Source: Tiliqua scincoides | Lineage: Eukaryota; Chordata; Lepidosauria; Squamata; Scincidae | Assembly (NCBI RefSeq): GCF_035046505.1 | Contig: NC_089821.1 | Span: 8,300,218-8,364,217, forward strand | Direction of reading: 5' to 3' | Length of the DNA: 64,000 nucleotides | Shown: positions 61,984 through 64,000 of the stretch, in pieces | How the letters are laid out: each line of letters begins with the position of its first letter | Position numbering within the stretch: the stretch's first letter is position 1 | Made by a program: the position numbers and the translations under genes | The notes under the pieces: model-generated | What the model saw: only the letters and a program-made list of their open reading frames with translations | The model's database searches: none | What the model was told of the DNA's origin: nothing

Positions 61984-62710
61984 GATGGAGATACACTTCA
62001 AATATCAAATCTTAGGGAACAAGCAGTAGTGCTAATAACACAAGCCTGCCAATTTGAGAATCAGAAAATTTTTTTAAAAAAATTTATGGTGGTATTATAT
62101 GAACTGGGGGCACTGGTTCCAAACATTGCATCAATTTTACCCTGTCACATCTAGTTTCAGAGATACAGCAGAGCCTGGTTAGCGAATGGTTCAAGATGCT
62201 TTCTCATGAAGAAGCCATGGCCTGGGCTTCCTCACAAGAAAGCTGCTTGAAATCACTAATGAGGTTCTGCTGTATCTCCAAAACTAGATGCAATAGGGCA
62301 AAACTGATGCAATTTTTGGAATCAGCGCCCCAAATATAGCCAGGAATAGGTCTAACTTTTCAGACACCAAAATATGTGTTGGCCTGTGTAATTCTAACAT
62401 CAGCACAATCCTAAAAAAAAATCCCCTTGTGTGGCAATGTAACTGAGCTGGTGGTGGCCAGTGGCAACACTAGAGTTTGCATCTCCCAGTGCAGGTAAGG
62501 CAAGGCCAGAAAGAAATACAGTAAAATGTCATGATGTTTTGTTCAAATGTATGTATGATGCCAAGATGTATCAATGCTTATGAACCAAATGTTCTGTTAT
62601 GTAAGGAGAAGACGTATGTTTAAAGAGTCCAGCATACCCAAAGTAAGCCAAAATGTATGTTTGCTCAGAAGCAGCCTTCTGTTTGGTTGCTCAAGCAGGC
62701 CCAGAAAAGC
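61984..62710. other. Nothing recognised
   Basis: A loose inverted pair (cagagcctggttagcg...; gaggttctgctgtatctcc, with ctagtttcagagatacagcag at 62151) suggests a worn foldback element around 62148-62290. A cagtggcaacactagagtttgc hAT-like end lies at 62460. Confidence 0.35.
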
Positions 62711-62716
62711 AACTTT

Positions 62717-62758
<42 letters not shown>
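62717..62758. repeat. (CT)n microsatellite
   Basis: About twenty CT units. Confidence 0.97.
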
Positions 62759-62760
<2 letters not shown>

Positions 62761-64000
62761 AGGGTCTGTTTGTGCAACAGGCCAATGTAAGCCACTTATG
62801 TTTTATGTTTACTCATGTTTACTTATGCTGAAACTAATCATTTATGCAAATGCTTGTTCATGCAATGTTATGGGTAAATTAGTTAGGCTTATATATATAT
62901 ATGTTCCCATAAGACAAACTTACAAGGATTCACTTCTGCCCTCTCTCAGTTTGAGACAGTTTGAAGTAGGCCAAAGGTACAGCTAGCCATAAATAAGCCC
63001 AATTAAAGTGTTATTTGACAGCCAGCAAATGTTCTTTTGAAGGAATTAGAGAGGACCCCAGCTAAAATGCAGGAGAATTCTCTTGACTCAGGGAGAAGAA
63101 AAGGTTTGAAATAAAATTCATTTAGGCTTCTCTAGGATTAAATACACAAATGGATTAATTATTGGTAATATGATAGGGAAAAAATCAAATGCTAGGTCCC
63201 AGCTTCAAGCAGGCACTGCCTAAGGAATGTCCAGTTTTAAGGAGTGTCCAGGCAAACTGCCAAAGGAACAGATATGTCAAGATGAGTGGCTAATTAGCAA
63301 AAGTTGTATTTTGTACAGTTTTAATAGACTTTCCATTCTAAAAAGGATGCAATAGGAAAAGCTAAGTTGAATGTTAGAATGTGATTCAACAAGTTTTCCC
63401 TTTTTAGCCAATAAACAAATAAAGATTACAGTTATGCTTAGAACATTTCAAATGCTAGAAGCCTGAGTGTTTAAGCATTTCACAAATAAACAAAGGCAAA
63501 TTTAGGGGGATGCTCAGAGGACAGAGAGTGGAAGCTGGTCAGGCAGTCCTGAAGGATGTTGCTCTTGGCAGCCTGCCAGACTGCAGAATACCCAGTTGTC
63601 AAAAAGTTAATTGAATTGATAAATGGAGCCAGGCTGAACAGAAATTACACCCCCAAAAGCTTGAAAGTCAAGCTGGACAAAAGGAAACAAAAGACATAAT
63701 TAAACCAGGAAACAGCTTTAATAATTATTGAAGCTATTCTTTAAAGTATAGTTGATACAAGTATGGTAGTTTAAGTGAATCTTAATAGGTTAATTGTAAG
63801 AATACACAGAGAAATGAGAATTAACAAGTAGCAGCCAGAAGCAACCGTGAAAGGCTAAAGGTTAGTTGGAGAACATTCCAATTCTGTAAGATTCAAAGTC
63901 TTGTTTGATGTTTTAACTGAAACATAACTCATAAGGAGATTTGAAAATAATGAGAAGTCAAAGATGCACCTGGCCAGGAAATGAGATAATTAAAGAACTT
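62759..64000. other. AT-rich sequence, nothing recognised
   Basis: A-rich composition on the plus strand with no open frame of note and no repeat shared with the window. It could be part of a large old element that continues past the window edge, but nothing here proves that. Confidence 0.35.

Overview
This window looks like non-genic DNA from a squamate reptile, most likely a lizard. The evidence is the repeat content: many CR1-clade LINE copies ending in the (TTCTTATG)n-type tail, L2-clade LINE ends, tRNA-Ala-headed and MIR/L2-tailed SINEs, 5S rRNA-derived SINEs, and dozens of short hAT-type, PIF/Harbinger-like and TTAA-type DNA elements, mixed with long microsatellites. No host protein-coding exon was recognised. 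Every open frame with recognisable protein content belongs to a LINE reverse transcriptase or to a pogo-type transposase remnant.

Layout. From 1 to 4.5 kb there are CR1 fragments, a small TIR element and a head-to-tail array of twelve 140-bp units at 2511-4190, flanked by what look like the two arms of one inverted-repeat element. From 4.5 to 16 kb there are an L2-clade LINE end, a near-perfect 181-bp foldback element, two TTAA-flanked miniature elements, CR1 copies with three-unit arrays (8222-9122 reverse, 10850-11575 forward), a dense microsatellite block (13.3-14.6 kb) around a hAT element, and a tRNA-derived SINE. From 16 to 21 kb there are a 5S-derived SINE with a 12-bp target duplication, a tRNA-Ala SINE and a long CR1 copy with a 3' RT ORF (18670-20245) joined to a tRNA-type SINE. 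From 21 to 29 kb there is a run of hAT elements, most with 8-bp target duplications. From 29 to 32 kb there are a second LINE family with a C-terminal zinc knuckle and a 5S-SINE dimer that carries the same 3' tail. From 33 to 40 kb the sequence is mostly unique, with a hAT element split by a pogo-type element. From 40 to 48 kb there are a second, nearly identical CR1 copy, more hAT elements and a CR1 with a four-unit array. From 48 to 64 kb there are an eroded L2-clade RT, two copies of a GACTC-rich element, a clean LINE insertion with a 10-bp target duplication, possible LTR fossils and AT-rich unique DNA.

How the parts relate. Two retrotransposition systems are visible. In the first, the CR1 family supplies a 3' tail that in several copies has been amplified in 140-bp steps. 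Each added step brings a 26-bp linker that closely resembles the bipartite ZNF143 (Staf)/THAP11 (Ronin) binding motif. In the second, the zinc-knuckle LINE and the 5S-derived SINE share the same short 3' end, which contains a TTCG-loop hairpin, as expected for a LINE/SINE partnership. The amplified, motif-bearing CR1 tail array at 2.5-4.2 kb is the most unusual structure here. All family and motif assignments were made by eye, without database searches.
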